From Stanieria sp. NIES-3757 (lineage in GTDB: Bacteria > Cyanobacteriota > Cyanobacteriia > Cyanobacteriales > Xenococcaceae): a DNA stretch of 64,000 nt. The stretch is from the NCBI GenBank assembly GCA_002355455.1, contig AP017375.1:4951640-5015639 (forward strand), written 5' to 3'. This document shows positions 18,394 to 26,570 of this stretch, piece after piece (position 1 is the stretch's first letter; each line of letters begins with the position of its first letter). Both the position numbers and the translations under genes were made by a program. The notes below the pieces were generated by a model that did no database searches, was not told the origin of the DNA, and was given only the letters and a program-made list of their open reading frames with translations.

Positions 18394-18615
18394 ATTCCTC
18401 CTTGCTCGGAGGTGAAGGGGTAGCCACCACTGTAATACATTTACACCACATATTGCTGGGGGCGCACCTTGTTTCTCATCAATTGACGACAGCATCAGGG
18501 CGGGTAGCTACCAGGGTCAGAAAGCACAACTGTCTACCGACAGTCAAACTAACCCAGATTTAACACAAATCAGAGGTTTGAAACAAACATGACTTGCGGC
18601 GCTGTTAATAATGCT
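18380..18615 (-). ncRNA. tracrRNA of the type V-K CAST
   Basis: On the minus strand the region just downstream of cas12k carries the known ShCAST tracrRNA blocks in order: ATTATTAACAGCGCCGCAAG, GGGTTAGTTTGACTGT...ACAGT, GCTTTCTGACCCTGGTAGCT, CCTGATGCTG, AGGTGCGCCCCCAGCAATA, CAGTGGTGGCTACC, and a hairpin CCTCCGAGCAAGGAGG at the 3' side. The anti-repeat AATCCATC is at 18396-18389, followed by a T-rich stretch (CATTTTTTC). The RNA looks undamaged, in contrast to the broken protein genes. The exact 5' end is estimated from similarity. Confidence 0.87.
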
Positions 18616-18647
18616 ATTCAATTTTCCAGGTTCGTAATTGATTTACT

Positions 18648-20423
18648 TTAATAATTTAAACGATTAGTATAAGCAGAAATTGCTATTTCCTTTGCTTGAT
18701 CTTGAGGACTACCTCTAATTGACTGTTTGCTTTCCTCGATCACAATTCCTGCTTTGGCAGCCTGAGCCTTGATATTTTCCATTAATCTGCCGTAACTCCA
18801 TTGATGAACATTAACTCTATACTGCTTGGCGTATTTTTTTTGTCCTTCTTTGTTGCCAGGAATTTTTTGTTCTGCTAAAGCTTGAATTTCGCTTTGAACT
18901 ATTTCCCGCATATTCCCTAGTTTTGGTAATACTATGCTTCCTACTTGGTAAGTTTTAGCTAGATTAACGATCGCATTGGCTAACAAACGGTCTAAATGTT
19001 GACCTAATTTTGATTCTCCCAATTGATTGTTGGCATGATGTTTTTGATTGAGATGACGTTGGTGAGATAAAAAGCTTTTTTGTCGTCTCTGGCGATTGAG
19101 AAGTTGATAATTATCTCCCAGTAATTGTTTAGTGCTGCGATAAGTAATTACCTTTCCTGAGATGGCATCAATCACTGCTGCTGTAGCTGGTTTTTCTAGT
19201 CCCATATAAATACCTAATAAAATATGAGCTTGACCTTGATAAAGAGGTCGATCGGGACGAGGAAAAGGGTTGTTAATTCGAGAAAGACAAGTTTGTTTGC
19301 GTTTGACAAAAGCTTGTTGTTTGGCATTTAAATCGCCTTTTTCTTTCATGCGAGTGAGAGTTGTAGCAATTTCAGCAGCTTTTTCTTGTCTTACCTGTTC
19401 TGTTCCTTCAGCAGTTAATAAACGAGTACCTAGTGTACAGTAAAGAGTGAGATGATTGACATTCCAAGGTTCGCCTTTCCCTTCGCCCTCTTGCCAAGCA
19501 ATTCTTGACGAGCGCAACAAAAATAATGCACTCGAATGAAGATTTTTACTAGCTTTTTTGACTTCTTGGTCTTGGTAAAAACGTTGAAATAAAGGTAGTT
19601 GGCGTTGGTCGCAATAAATTTCAAAAATATGTTCGCCCAAGCCACTAAAACGAACGCACAAGCGACTTTTTTCGTTTTTAGACCAAGTCATGTCTTCGTT
19701 GGTTTCGTAGGTAATAGGAAAAGGAACAGATTTGGGTTTAGTTAAGAGTATGTCTTGCCACAATTTAGCTTGTACTTCATCCTGGGGTACGTGAGTTGCG
19801 ACAGTAATCAGAGTATCTAACCATTGTTGCCCAGTTAAATCTCTTCCTTTGGGGGTTTGGCTATTAAGCTTTTTGAGCAGTCGCTCGACCTTGATTTCAG
19901 TTTTACGGCGACGTTTGGCAAATTTTTTGGGGTCTTCTGGTTTTTGCCTCAATCTACAGCCATTTTTGATTAAGTAAATAATGGCACTGCGACGGAGAAG
20001 ATTTTTGGTCTGCTCAAATTTCTCAAACAGAGTGTTGGATAAGGTGCTATCTTCACTAACTTTGAGCGATTCGAGAATTTCTTTAGCTGTGGCGCGAATT
20101 GTCTCTAAACTAGCCTGAGTTTCCTCTACTAATTCTTCATCGCTTTTTAGAATGGCTAGCCAGCGTTGTTGTCCTTGAAGTCGGTACTTTAATTGTTTCT
20201 GAAGCTTTAACCAAGACTTATAAATGTATGTGACAAGCGCGATCGCACTTGTATAAAACCTTGCGGGTTGACCGATGTAGCGAGGGTCGGTTTTAAGAGG
20301 TTCGCAAAGATTTTTAATTGTACCAATAGGAATTTTCCCTTTAGTTTTCCAGGTTTCAAAGTCAAGATAATTTGCAAAATTTTTACCGCAAAAAATAGCT
20401 TGGAAAATAATTTCAACAACAGA
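18648..20423 (-). pseudogene. cas12k: cas12k, 5'-truncated (type V-K effector)
   Basis: The frame is open for about 590 codons from 20423 to the stop at 18648 and matches Cas12k throughout: FETWKTKGKIP, LCEPLKTDP, YIYKSWLKLQKQL, FAKRRRKTE, PKGRDLTGQQWLDTL, ETNEDMTWSKNEKSRLCVRF, GEGKGEPWNVNHLTLYC, YRSTKQLLGDNYQLLNRQRR, GSIVLPKLGNMREIVQSEIQ, QWSYGRL and SIRGSPQDQAKE. Cas12k binds guide RNA and DNA but lacks RuvC cleavage, and recruits TniQ/TnsC. Intact relatives have about 640 residues. An in-frame TAG at 20422-20424 cuts off the start and about 30-40 N-terminal residues, and no ATG, GTG or TTG restores them nearby. The neighbouring frame (LISLLLKLFSK, about 20390-20430) may hold part of them after a frameshift. 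A TTG at 19952 would give only 434 residues. Probably non-functional. Confidence 0.87.
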
Positions 20424-20452
20424 CTAATAAGTTTACTTGGATAATTTTTTGT

Positions 20453-20626
20453 TCAAATTAAAGAGTGTAGATATTCCAACTGAGATAATAAATCTTCCTG
20501 ATAATTGATCGAAACAGCCATATATCCAGTAACCGACTCTAAGTTTTCTCTTTGAACGCGATCGCGTTGTTGTTGTTCTGGTGAATCGTGAACCGAACCG
20601 TCACAGAAAATAGCTATTTTGGCTTT
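20453..20626 (-). pseudogene. C-terminal remnant of a helicase-like protein
   Basis: A 57-codon open stretch without a start reads KAKIAIFCDGSVHDSPEQQQ then RDRVQRENLESVTGYMAVSI and ends LLSQLEYLHSLI-stop. The block IFCDGxVHDxPEQxxRD resembles the C-terminal end of large DEAD/DEAH-box helicases of defence systems; this is recognition from memory. It abuts the broken 5' end of cas12k in the same direction, which suggests that a deletion joined the two. Confidence 0.5.
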
Positions 20627-20696
20627 TTATAAAAAATTTACGATTATATTGGATTTATTGGCATTACTTTGATCGTTTGATGATTTTAAATTGGTT

Positions 20697-21981
20697 ATGA
20701 ATAAAAAGCACCTCTCGGAACGGGATATTTGTACGAAGTTTATTACTCCTGCGTTAGAGAAGGCAGGTTGGAATGTGCAAACCCAGATTCGAGAGGAGTT
20801 TTCTTTGACCAAGGGGCGGATTATTGTTCGGGGAAAGCTACATACCAGAGGCAAGAATAAACGGGCAGATTATGTGCTTTTTTATAAGCCGAATATGCCG
20901 ATCGCTGTACTAGAAGCGAAAGATAATAATCATTCTGTTGGGGATGGGATGCAGCAGGCTTTAGAGTATGCAGATTTGTTGCAAGTACCGTTTGTTTTCA
21001 GTTCTAATGGCGCTCGCTTATTGTTCCATAACAAAATTAATACCGATGGAGTTATCGAACGGGAAATCGAATTTGAGGCAATGCCGTCGCCAGAGACTTT
21101 ATGGCGGTTATGGTCGCAACATCAGGGTTTGAATGAAGCACAACAGGAAATTGTGACTCAGGATTATTACAGCGATGGGAGTAATAAAATACCTCGCTAC
21201 TATCAGCTTCTGGCAATTAATAAAACCATTGAAGCGCTCGCCCAAAGGCAAAACAGAATTTTGTTAGTCATGGCAACGGGGACGGGTAAAACCTTTACAG
21301 TGTTTCAAATTATTTGGCGGTTGTGGAAGTCGCGGACGAAAAAGCGGATCTTATTTTTGGCAGACCGCAATATTTTAGTAGACCAAACCATGACCAATGA
21401 TTTTAAACCGTTTGGTTCGGCAATGAAATTGAAGATCGGATTTATAACCAGAAGGATTTCGATCGCTCCTTAGTATTGGAAAAACGGACGGAGTTAGTAG
21501 CCCAAAAGGTGACGGAATTTCTCAAGCAAACCAACCGTTTTGATAAAGCGATCGTTTTTTGTGAAGATATCGACCACGCGGAAGTGATGCAGACAAGAAA
21601 CAAGCGATAATTGCTGAATTAGCTGCTGAGGGGATATTTTTTGAGGAATTGGCGCAGGAAGTAGGGCGGGATTGCGATCCCTTCGATTTGATCTGTCATA
21701 TCGTTTGGGATGTACCACCCTTAACTCGCCGAGAACGGGCGAGGGAAGTGAAGAAACGCAACTATTTCACCAAGTATGGTGAGAAAGCGTGTAGGGTACT
21801 AGATGCTTTACTGGACAAGTATGCTGATGAGGGAATTGAAGCGGTACAAGAACCCCAGATTTTAAAAATTGCCCCTTTTACCGAGATGGGAACACCAATG
21901 GAACTAGTGCAAGCTTTTGGCGGTATCCAAGGTTATCAGGAAGCGGTTCGAGAATTGCAAAGGGAACTTTACAGGGCATAA
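20697..21981 (+). pseudogene. hsdR: hsdR, type I restriction endonuclease subunit, frameshifted and deleted
   Basis: The 5' part (ATG 20697 to 21473) has the HsdR start SERDICTKFITPALEKAGWN, the PD-ExK-like nuclease block RADYVLFY...IAVLEAKD and the helicase Walker A MATGTGKTFTVFQI, then RILFLADRNILVDQT. After 21435 the frame changes: [18 protein letters not shown] and [18 protein letters not shown] (later helicase motifs) lie in another frame to about 21609. A third segment to 21981 (EELAQEVGRDCDPFDLICHI through MGTPMELVQAFGG) is the C-terminal part. The whole is far shorter than a real HsdR (about 800-1100 residues), so there are internal deletions as well as frameshifts. HsdM follows 40 bp downstream. 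Confidence 0.85.
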
Positions 21982-22022
21982 TGGTTTAGTCATTTCTATT
22001 TTTCTGAGGATTATCGATAATT

Positions 22023-22849
22023 ATGGCGATCACAACGTTGGTAAAAAGCATTCAAGACATCATGCGGAAAGATGTAGGTGTAGATGGGGATGCCCAACGG
22101 ATTAGCCAGTTGGTTTGGTTGCTATTTCTCAAGATTTTTGATGATAAAGAGCAGGAATGGCAATTTATGGTGACTGGTTATAAATCGCCCTTAGAAGAGA
22201 ATTTGCGGTGGTCGAATTGGGCAAAAAATCCTGAAGGAATTACGGGAGATGAGTTAATCGAGTTTGTGAATAATGAGCTTTTTCCAACTCTCAAGGGTTT
22301 AGCAACGGCTGCGGGTGTCTCGAATCATGGTAGGATAATCGGTTCGGTATTTGAGGATGCCTACAACTACATGAAATCGGGTCATTTACTCCGTCAGGTA
22401 ATTAACACCATCGAAACAGATTTGGATTTTAATTCATCGAGCGATCGCCATTTATTTAATGATATTTACGAGAAAATTCTGGCGGATTTGCAATCGGCGG
22501 GTAATGCAGGGGAATATTATACCCCTCGTGCGGTGACCCAATTTATGGTGGATATTCTCGCTCCGCAGGTGGGGGAAAGTATTCTAGATCCCGCTTGTGG
22601 TACTGGTGGCTTTTTAACCTGTGCGATCGAGCATTTACGCAAACAAGTCAGTAATGCCGATGATGAAAATTTACTGCAAGCAACCATTCATGGAGTAGAA
22701 AAGAAACCTTTACCCCATATGTTGGCAATGACCAAATTGATCGCGGAGATCCAATGGAATTAATGGCGGAATTTTTAGAGATTTCCCAGCAGGTGAGGGA
22801 GATTCAGGATTCCCTAAAAGCTGAATTAATGGAAGCTTTGGGAGAATAA
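22023..22849 (+). pseudogene. hsdM: hsdM, type I DNA adenine methyltransferase subunit, internal deletion
   Basis: The frame from ATG 22023 to 22763 encodes the N-terminal HsdM domain (VKSIQDIMRKDVGVDGDAQR) and the start of the methyltransferase domain with AGEYYTPRAVTQFMVDILAP and SAM motif I DPACGTGGFLTCAIEHL. It stops after HMLAMTKLIAEIQWN. The NPPF catalytic motif is absent. A short C-terminal tail continues in another frame (MELMAEFLEISQQVREIQDS to TAA 22849). Most of the catalytic domain has therefore been deleted. It belongs to the broken hsdR-hsdM-hsdS locus. Confidence 0.87.
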
Positions 22850-22860
22850 AATACTTTTGT

Positions 22861-23115
22861 TTATCGATAGATATCTTTACGATGTCCAATATCTAGAATA
22901 ATAATTTTTTGCTCTGGATCGTTAATCTGATAAATGACCCGATAAACACCGACACGAATACGCCATCCTTCTCTTCCTTTAAGTTTTAAACATCCTGATG
23001 GTCTAGGTATTTGAGCTAAATCTCGAATCGCATCTCGAACTTTTTCATAGTCTTCACTAGGCAATTTTGCCAAAACTTTTGAGGCACGCTTTTTAATCGT
23101 CAGACTATAATTCAT
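22861..23115 (-). CDS. relE: RelE/ParE-family toxin
   Basis: The 84-residue protein begins MNYSLTIKKRASKVLAKLPS and has the RelE fold blocks PRPSGCLKLKG, WRIRVGVYRVIYQIND and IIILDIGHRKDIYR. RelE-type toxins cut mRNA in the ribosomal A site; ParE relatives target gyrase instead, and the two are not separable here. The ATG at 23113-23115 overlaps the antitoxin stop by one base; an upstream TTG (23121) is possible but less likely. The gene is on the strand opposite to the surrounding hsd fragments and looks intact. Confidence 0.87.
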   Translation of the reverse strand: MNYSLTIKKRASKVLAKLPSEDYEKVRDAIRDLAQIPRPSGCLKLKGREGWRIRVGVYRVIYQINDPEQKIIILDIGHRKDIYR

Positions 23116-23312
23116 TAACAATTTTCCTCAATTTCTGCGATCGCTACTTCAAAAGGAATTTCTTCATCTTCTTCAGCAATAGCAGCATCATAGGCTTGAA
23201 TGGCTTCTAGTTCTTCTAATTGGTCTAATAAAGTTTGATAAGCTTCTATGGTAAGAAAAACACCGATCGTTTTGCCGTTTTCGTCTGTAATAAACTGTTC
23301 TTTTAGTGGCAT
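23115..23312 (-). CDS. Antitoxin of the RelE-type pair
   Basis: The 65-residue protein reads MPLKEQFITDENGKTIGVFL then TIEAYQTLLDQLEELEAIQA and ends in an acidic stretch (AEEDEEIPFEVAIAEIEENC). The N-terminus is a short Phd/RelB-like DNA-binding part, the acidic end would wrap the toxin. Its stop codon overlaps the toxin start by one base, the usual antitoxin-first order. It probably autoregulates the pair. The family is assigned from size, order and the partner. Confidence 0.82.
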   Translation of the reverse strand: MPLKEQFITDENGKTIGVFLTIEAYQTLLDQLEELEAIQAYDAAIAEEDEEIPFEVAIAEIEENC

Positions 23313-23512
23313 AGTAAAAGACCTTTTTTTAGTTTCTAATGGGTGAATGGTGCAGAATATGCTAATTTTAGCTTGAGGTTAATCAACCATGAAAAGTGTT
23401 GATGTGGAGGTTGTTTGGCAGACGGTGAACGAATCGAATCTCTGCCTTTATTAGCCAGGGTGATTGCTGAAATGATTCAAGATAATCGATGAGAGGGGCG
23501 ATAATTTTTTTG

Positions 23513-24034
23513 ATGAAAACCGTAGATCTATTAGACAAGTATTTTGAAACTGCTTTTGCTGCACCAGATGGGATAAAACGCTTACGAGAATTGATTTTAA
23601 CTTTGGCGATGCAGGGTAAACTCGTACCGCAAAATCCCAAAGATCGCCCCGCAAGTGAACTTTTAAAAGAGATTGAAGCAGAAAAGAAACGGTTAATAAA
23701 AGAAGGAAAGATTAAAAAGTCTAAGCCTTTACCAGAGATTACACCCGATGAAATTCCTTATAATTTGCCTGATAGTTGGGAATGGGTAAGATTAGGTGAA
23801 ATTGGCGAGACTCAAACAGGAACAACTCCTCCTCGAAAAGATATAGAAAATTTTGGCGATTTTATCCCTTTTATTAATCCTGGAGACATCAAAAATTATC
23901 AAATCAATTATTCTGAAAATGGATTGTCAAAAATAGGTCTGTCAAAAGGTCGATTAATAGAAGAAAATTCAATTCTTATGGTTTGCATTGGCGGTAGTAT
24001 TGGAAAACACGCCATAAATAATAGAGATAAGTAG
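23513..24034 (+). pseudogene. hsdS: hsdS, type I specificity subunit, 5' half
   Basis: From ATG 23513 the protein reads MKTVDLLDKYFETAFAAPDG, LRELILTLAMQGKLVPQNP, SELLKEIEAEKKRL and then the first target-recognition domain DSWEWVRLGEIGETQTGTTP through IGGSIGKHAINNRDK. It is interrupted at 24032-24034, where an IS630-type element begins at a TA dinucleotide. HsdS decides which DNA sequence the enzyme recognises. The 3' half is found after the insertion. The repeat SELLKEIEAEKKRLIKEG occurs in both halves, as expected for the two conserved spacers of HsdS. Confidence 0.85.
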
Positions 24035-24913
24035 CTCCACCTAAAAAAAAGTAAAATAGAAAGAAAAAGATTCAGCTTAAACAATCTAAGAATGCCAGCA
24101 GGATTAAAAATAACTCTAACAAAGGAAGAAAATAAAACACTACAAGAGCTAGAAGTAGCAGACTGTGTGCCTCGAAGAACGGGCGCAAAGGGCAACGGCA
24201 CTTCGTTTAAATGCAAGAGGATGGAAAGTCAAAGCGATCGCCGATTATCTAGAATGGGCAGAATCGACAGTAAGACAAACAATTCATCGCTGGAATCAAC
24301 GAGGATTAGCGGGTTTATGGGAAGCAGAAGGCAGAGGACAAAAACCTTCATGGACAAAGGAAGATTGGCAAGCTTTAGAACATTAGAACAATGGTTACAA
24401 GAATCTCGTAGCAGCAGCTCTAGACAATTAAGTCAAAGATTAGCTAGAGAAAGACAAGTAGTTTTGGGTGCAGAACAAGTCCGCCGCATACTTAAAAAAA
24501 AACTGGCGTTGGAAAAGACTGAGGCGAAAACCTCCAACACCTAAAAGTAAAGAGTTTAAAGAAGCAAAAAAGAAAGATTGGCAAACCCTGAAATTATGGG
24601 CAGAACAAGGTGTAATTACTTTGCTGTATTTGGATGAATCAGGATGTTATCCAGAGAGTCCTCTAAGTTATGGTTATGGTCGAATAGGTCAGCAAAAATC
24701 AATTTCTCAAAAAACTAGAAAAGGAAGACGAATCAAGATTATGGGTGTTTGGGAAGTAGAACAAAAATTTGAATATGCTTTAAAAGTAGGAACTTACAAG
24801 ACAGAAAATTATCTTCGTTTTATGAACTGGCAAGCTGAACGTGCCATGAAACGACTGTTTGAGACAGGAAAGCCCACAGTAATCATTCATGATAATGCTT
24901 CAATTCACCGTAC
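24032..24913 (+). mobile_element. IS630-family insertion sequence, truncated
   Basis: Sequence foreign to hsdS starts after the TA at 24032-24033 with GCTCCACCTAAAAAAAAG, which may be the left inverted repeat. It contains a frameshifted transposase and stops abruptly at about 24913, where hsdS sequence resumes. The complementary right end (AGGTGGAGC) is not present, so the right end was lost with part of hsdS. IS630/Tc1 elements insert at TA. Confidence 0.8.
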
Positions 24914-24923
24914 CGAATTGTAG
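24092..24923 (+). pseudogene. IS630-family transposase, frameshifted and truncated
   Basis: Pieces of one transposase are spread over three frames. The first is MPAGLKITLTKEENKTLQEL (from 24092). The second is the helix-turn-helix ATALRLNARGWKVKAIADYL and STVRQTIHRWNQRGLAGLWE (24165-24386). The third is the C-terminal part with RRKPPTPKSKEF and the DDE-type motifs LLYLDESGCYPE and IIHDNASIHRT (24468-24923). The last catalytic Glu region is missing because the gene runs into hsdS. At least two frameshifts plus the 3' loss make it inactive. Confidence 0.85.
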
Positions 24924-25891
24924 AAAAAATTGATCGCCTGATGGAACAAGTCGATCGCCTGGAAAAACTACAAATAGAACGTGATCGCAAACGTTTAATC
25001 ATTCACGCAGCAGCAAGCGATCGCCTTTTAAATTCACCAGATAAAAATAGCTTTAATGATGCTTGGAATTTCATCCAAAATAACTTTAATGAACTCTATT
25101 CCGTCAAAGAAAATATCAGCGAACTCCGCAAAGCAATTTTACAACTTGCCGTAATGGGTAAACTCGTCCCCCAAGCTCCCAACGATCCACCCGCGAGTGA
25201 ATTACTCAAGGAAATTGAAGCAGAAAAGAAACGATTAATTAAAGAAGGCAACATCAAAAAACAAAAACCATTACCAGAAATTAAGCTTGAAGAAATTCCT
25301 TATCAAATTCCTGATAACTGGAAATGGACTAATTTACAAGAATTATTTGCAGTCGTTACTGATGGAGATCATCAAGCACCCCCAAAAACTAACAAAGGAA
25401 TACCTTTCTTGGTTATTGGTAATCTTAATTCTGGAAACGTAACTTTTGAAAACTGTAGATTTGTTCCTGAAAGCTATTATGAAGCGTTAGATTGGAGCAG
25501 AAAACCTAAAAAGGGAGATATTTTATATACAGTCACAGGTTCTTACGGAATACCAATATATATTGATGGAAATCAACAATTTTGTGTTCAGCGTCAGGTC
25601 GCTATTTTGAAATCGGTTACATTTTCTCCTATTGAATATTTAAAACACTATTTGATGTCTCAATCTGCTTTTCAATATGCGACCAATATTGCAACGGGTA
25701 TTGCACAAAAAACAGTGCCATTAACTGGACTCAGAAAAATGCCTGTTTCCCTTCCACCACTACCAGAACAACACCGCATCGTTGCCAAAGTCGATCGCCT
25801 GATGGCATTATGTGACCAACTCGAAGCACAATTAACTAAACAAACCGAAAAACAAACTGCTCTCTTAAACGAAGTTATAGCAGCTATCTAG
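24914..25891 (+). pseudogene. hsdS: hsdS, type I specificity subunit, 3' half
   Basis: The open frame resumes in hsdS at RIVEKIDRLMEQVDRLEKLQ (24914 on), the helix at the end of the first recognition domain. It continues with ELRKAILQLAVMGKLVPQAP, SELLKEIEAEKKRL, the second recognition domain (NWKWTNLQELFAVVTDGDHQ to LRKMPVSLPPLPEQHRIVAK) and the closing coiled coil DRLMALCDQLEAQLTKQTEK. The 3' end is normal (TAG 25889-25891). The end of the first recognition domain is missing, so part of hsdS was deleted together with the right end of the IS element. Confidence 0.85.
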
Positions 25892-25898
25892 AGAAAGT

Positions 25899-26060
25899 AT
25901 GCGGTTAAAATCTGCTTAGATCGGCGAATATAAAAACCTAAAAGACTTTAACCTGTCTTTCAATGAAAATAGTTTTATAGATGTATTTATTGGTAAAAAC
26001 GGAACAGGAAAATCGAATTTATTCGAGGCATTGATTGAAATATCTATTGACAATAGATAA
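25899..26060 (+). pseudogene. ATPase, 5' remnant with Walker A and a nonsense codon
   Basis: Eight bases after hsdS an ORF starts ATG CGG: MRLKSA-stop-IGEYKNLKDFNLSF then NSFIDVFIGKNGTGKSNLFE. The TAG at 25917-25919 stands where related AAA ATPases of defence islands have Trp (TGG to TAG is one change). GKNGTGKS is the Walker A motif. Similarity ends after EALIEI (about 26043), where the tniQ 3' side begins. It is a truncated, doubly broken gene that probably followed hsdS in one operon. A short open stretch at 27061-27243 might be its displaced 3' end. Confidence 0.7.
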
Positions 26061-26063
26061 AAA

Positions 26064-26570
26064 TTAGCTAATTTTCTGATAGCTTGCCATCTTCTCAAAA
26101 GATAAACGACAGCGATCGCAACACCCATGCTCCCATAAAGCAGGCATTTTAAATCTTGCATTACACTTAGGACACTTCGATAACAAACGCAAAGAATTCT
26201 TTTTACATTCCCCTGTTGACTTAAACTGCCACTCAATTTGATGACAAGGAGACTCTCCATAACAAGCACCACACAAACGAATCGGTTCGCATTTCATCCC
26301 TACTCCCTTTGGTGGCAACATTAACCGCAGTCTCTCTGTCTCAATATCCAATACTTCTGCTAATGCCTCAAACTGTTCTTTGGTAGGAAAAGGATTAAGA
26401 TGAAATCTTTCCCAACGAGGTACAATTGCACCAATACCCGCTAACTCTCCCAAAGCACTAGGACTTAAATAATTAAGTCGTCTAAACCTGCCTAAAAAAT
26501 GGCTTAAACTTTCTCTTTCTAATGGTTCAGCAGGAAATAACCAACGCCGAGCTTGATTCATATTGCTCAC
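26064..26570 (-). CDS. tniQ: TniQ of the type V-K CAST
   Basis: The 168-residue protein matches the short TniQ of V-K elements (ShTniQ is 167 residues): WLFPAEPLERESLSHFLGRF, GIGAIVPRWERFHLNPFPT, LMLPPKGVGMKCEPIRLCGA and the zinc-finger pairs CGACYGESPCH, CPKCNARFKMPALWEHGCCD and CRLSF. TniQ links the Cas12k-guide RNA complex to TnsC filaments. The start is GTG 26568-26570, overlapping the ancestral tnsC stop in a GTGA arrangement; an ATG three codons later is possible. No frameshift or stop is seen, so it may still be translated, although its partners are broken. Confidence 0.88.
   Translation of the reverse strand: MSNMNQARRWLFPAEPLERESLSHFLGRFRRLNYLSPSALGELAGIGAIVPRWERFHLNPFPTKEQFEALAEVLDIETERLRLMLPPKGVGMKCEPIRLCGACYGESPCHQIEWQFKSTGECKKNSLRLLSKCPKCNARFKMPALWEHGCCDRCRLSFEKMASYQKIS

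Noticed and set aside
20207-20419. Open frame on minus overlapping the cas12k 5' region
   Set aside because: It is mostly a shifted reading of cas12k. A short part (LISLLLKLFSK) may reflect a frameshifted Cas12k N-terminus, noted under cas12k, but it is no separate gene.
23383-23654. Minus-strand ORFs opposite the hsdS start
   Set aside because: They are shadows of hsdS in other frames with unlikely composition.
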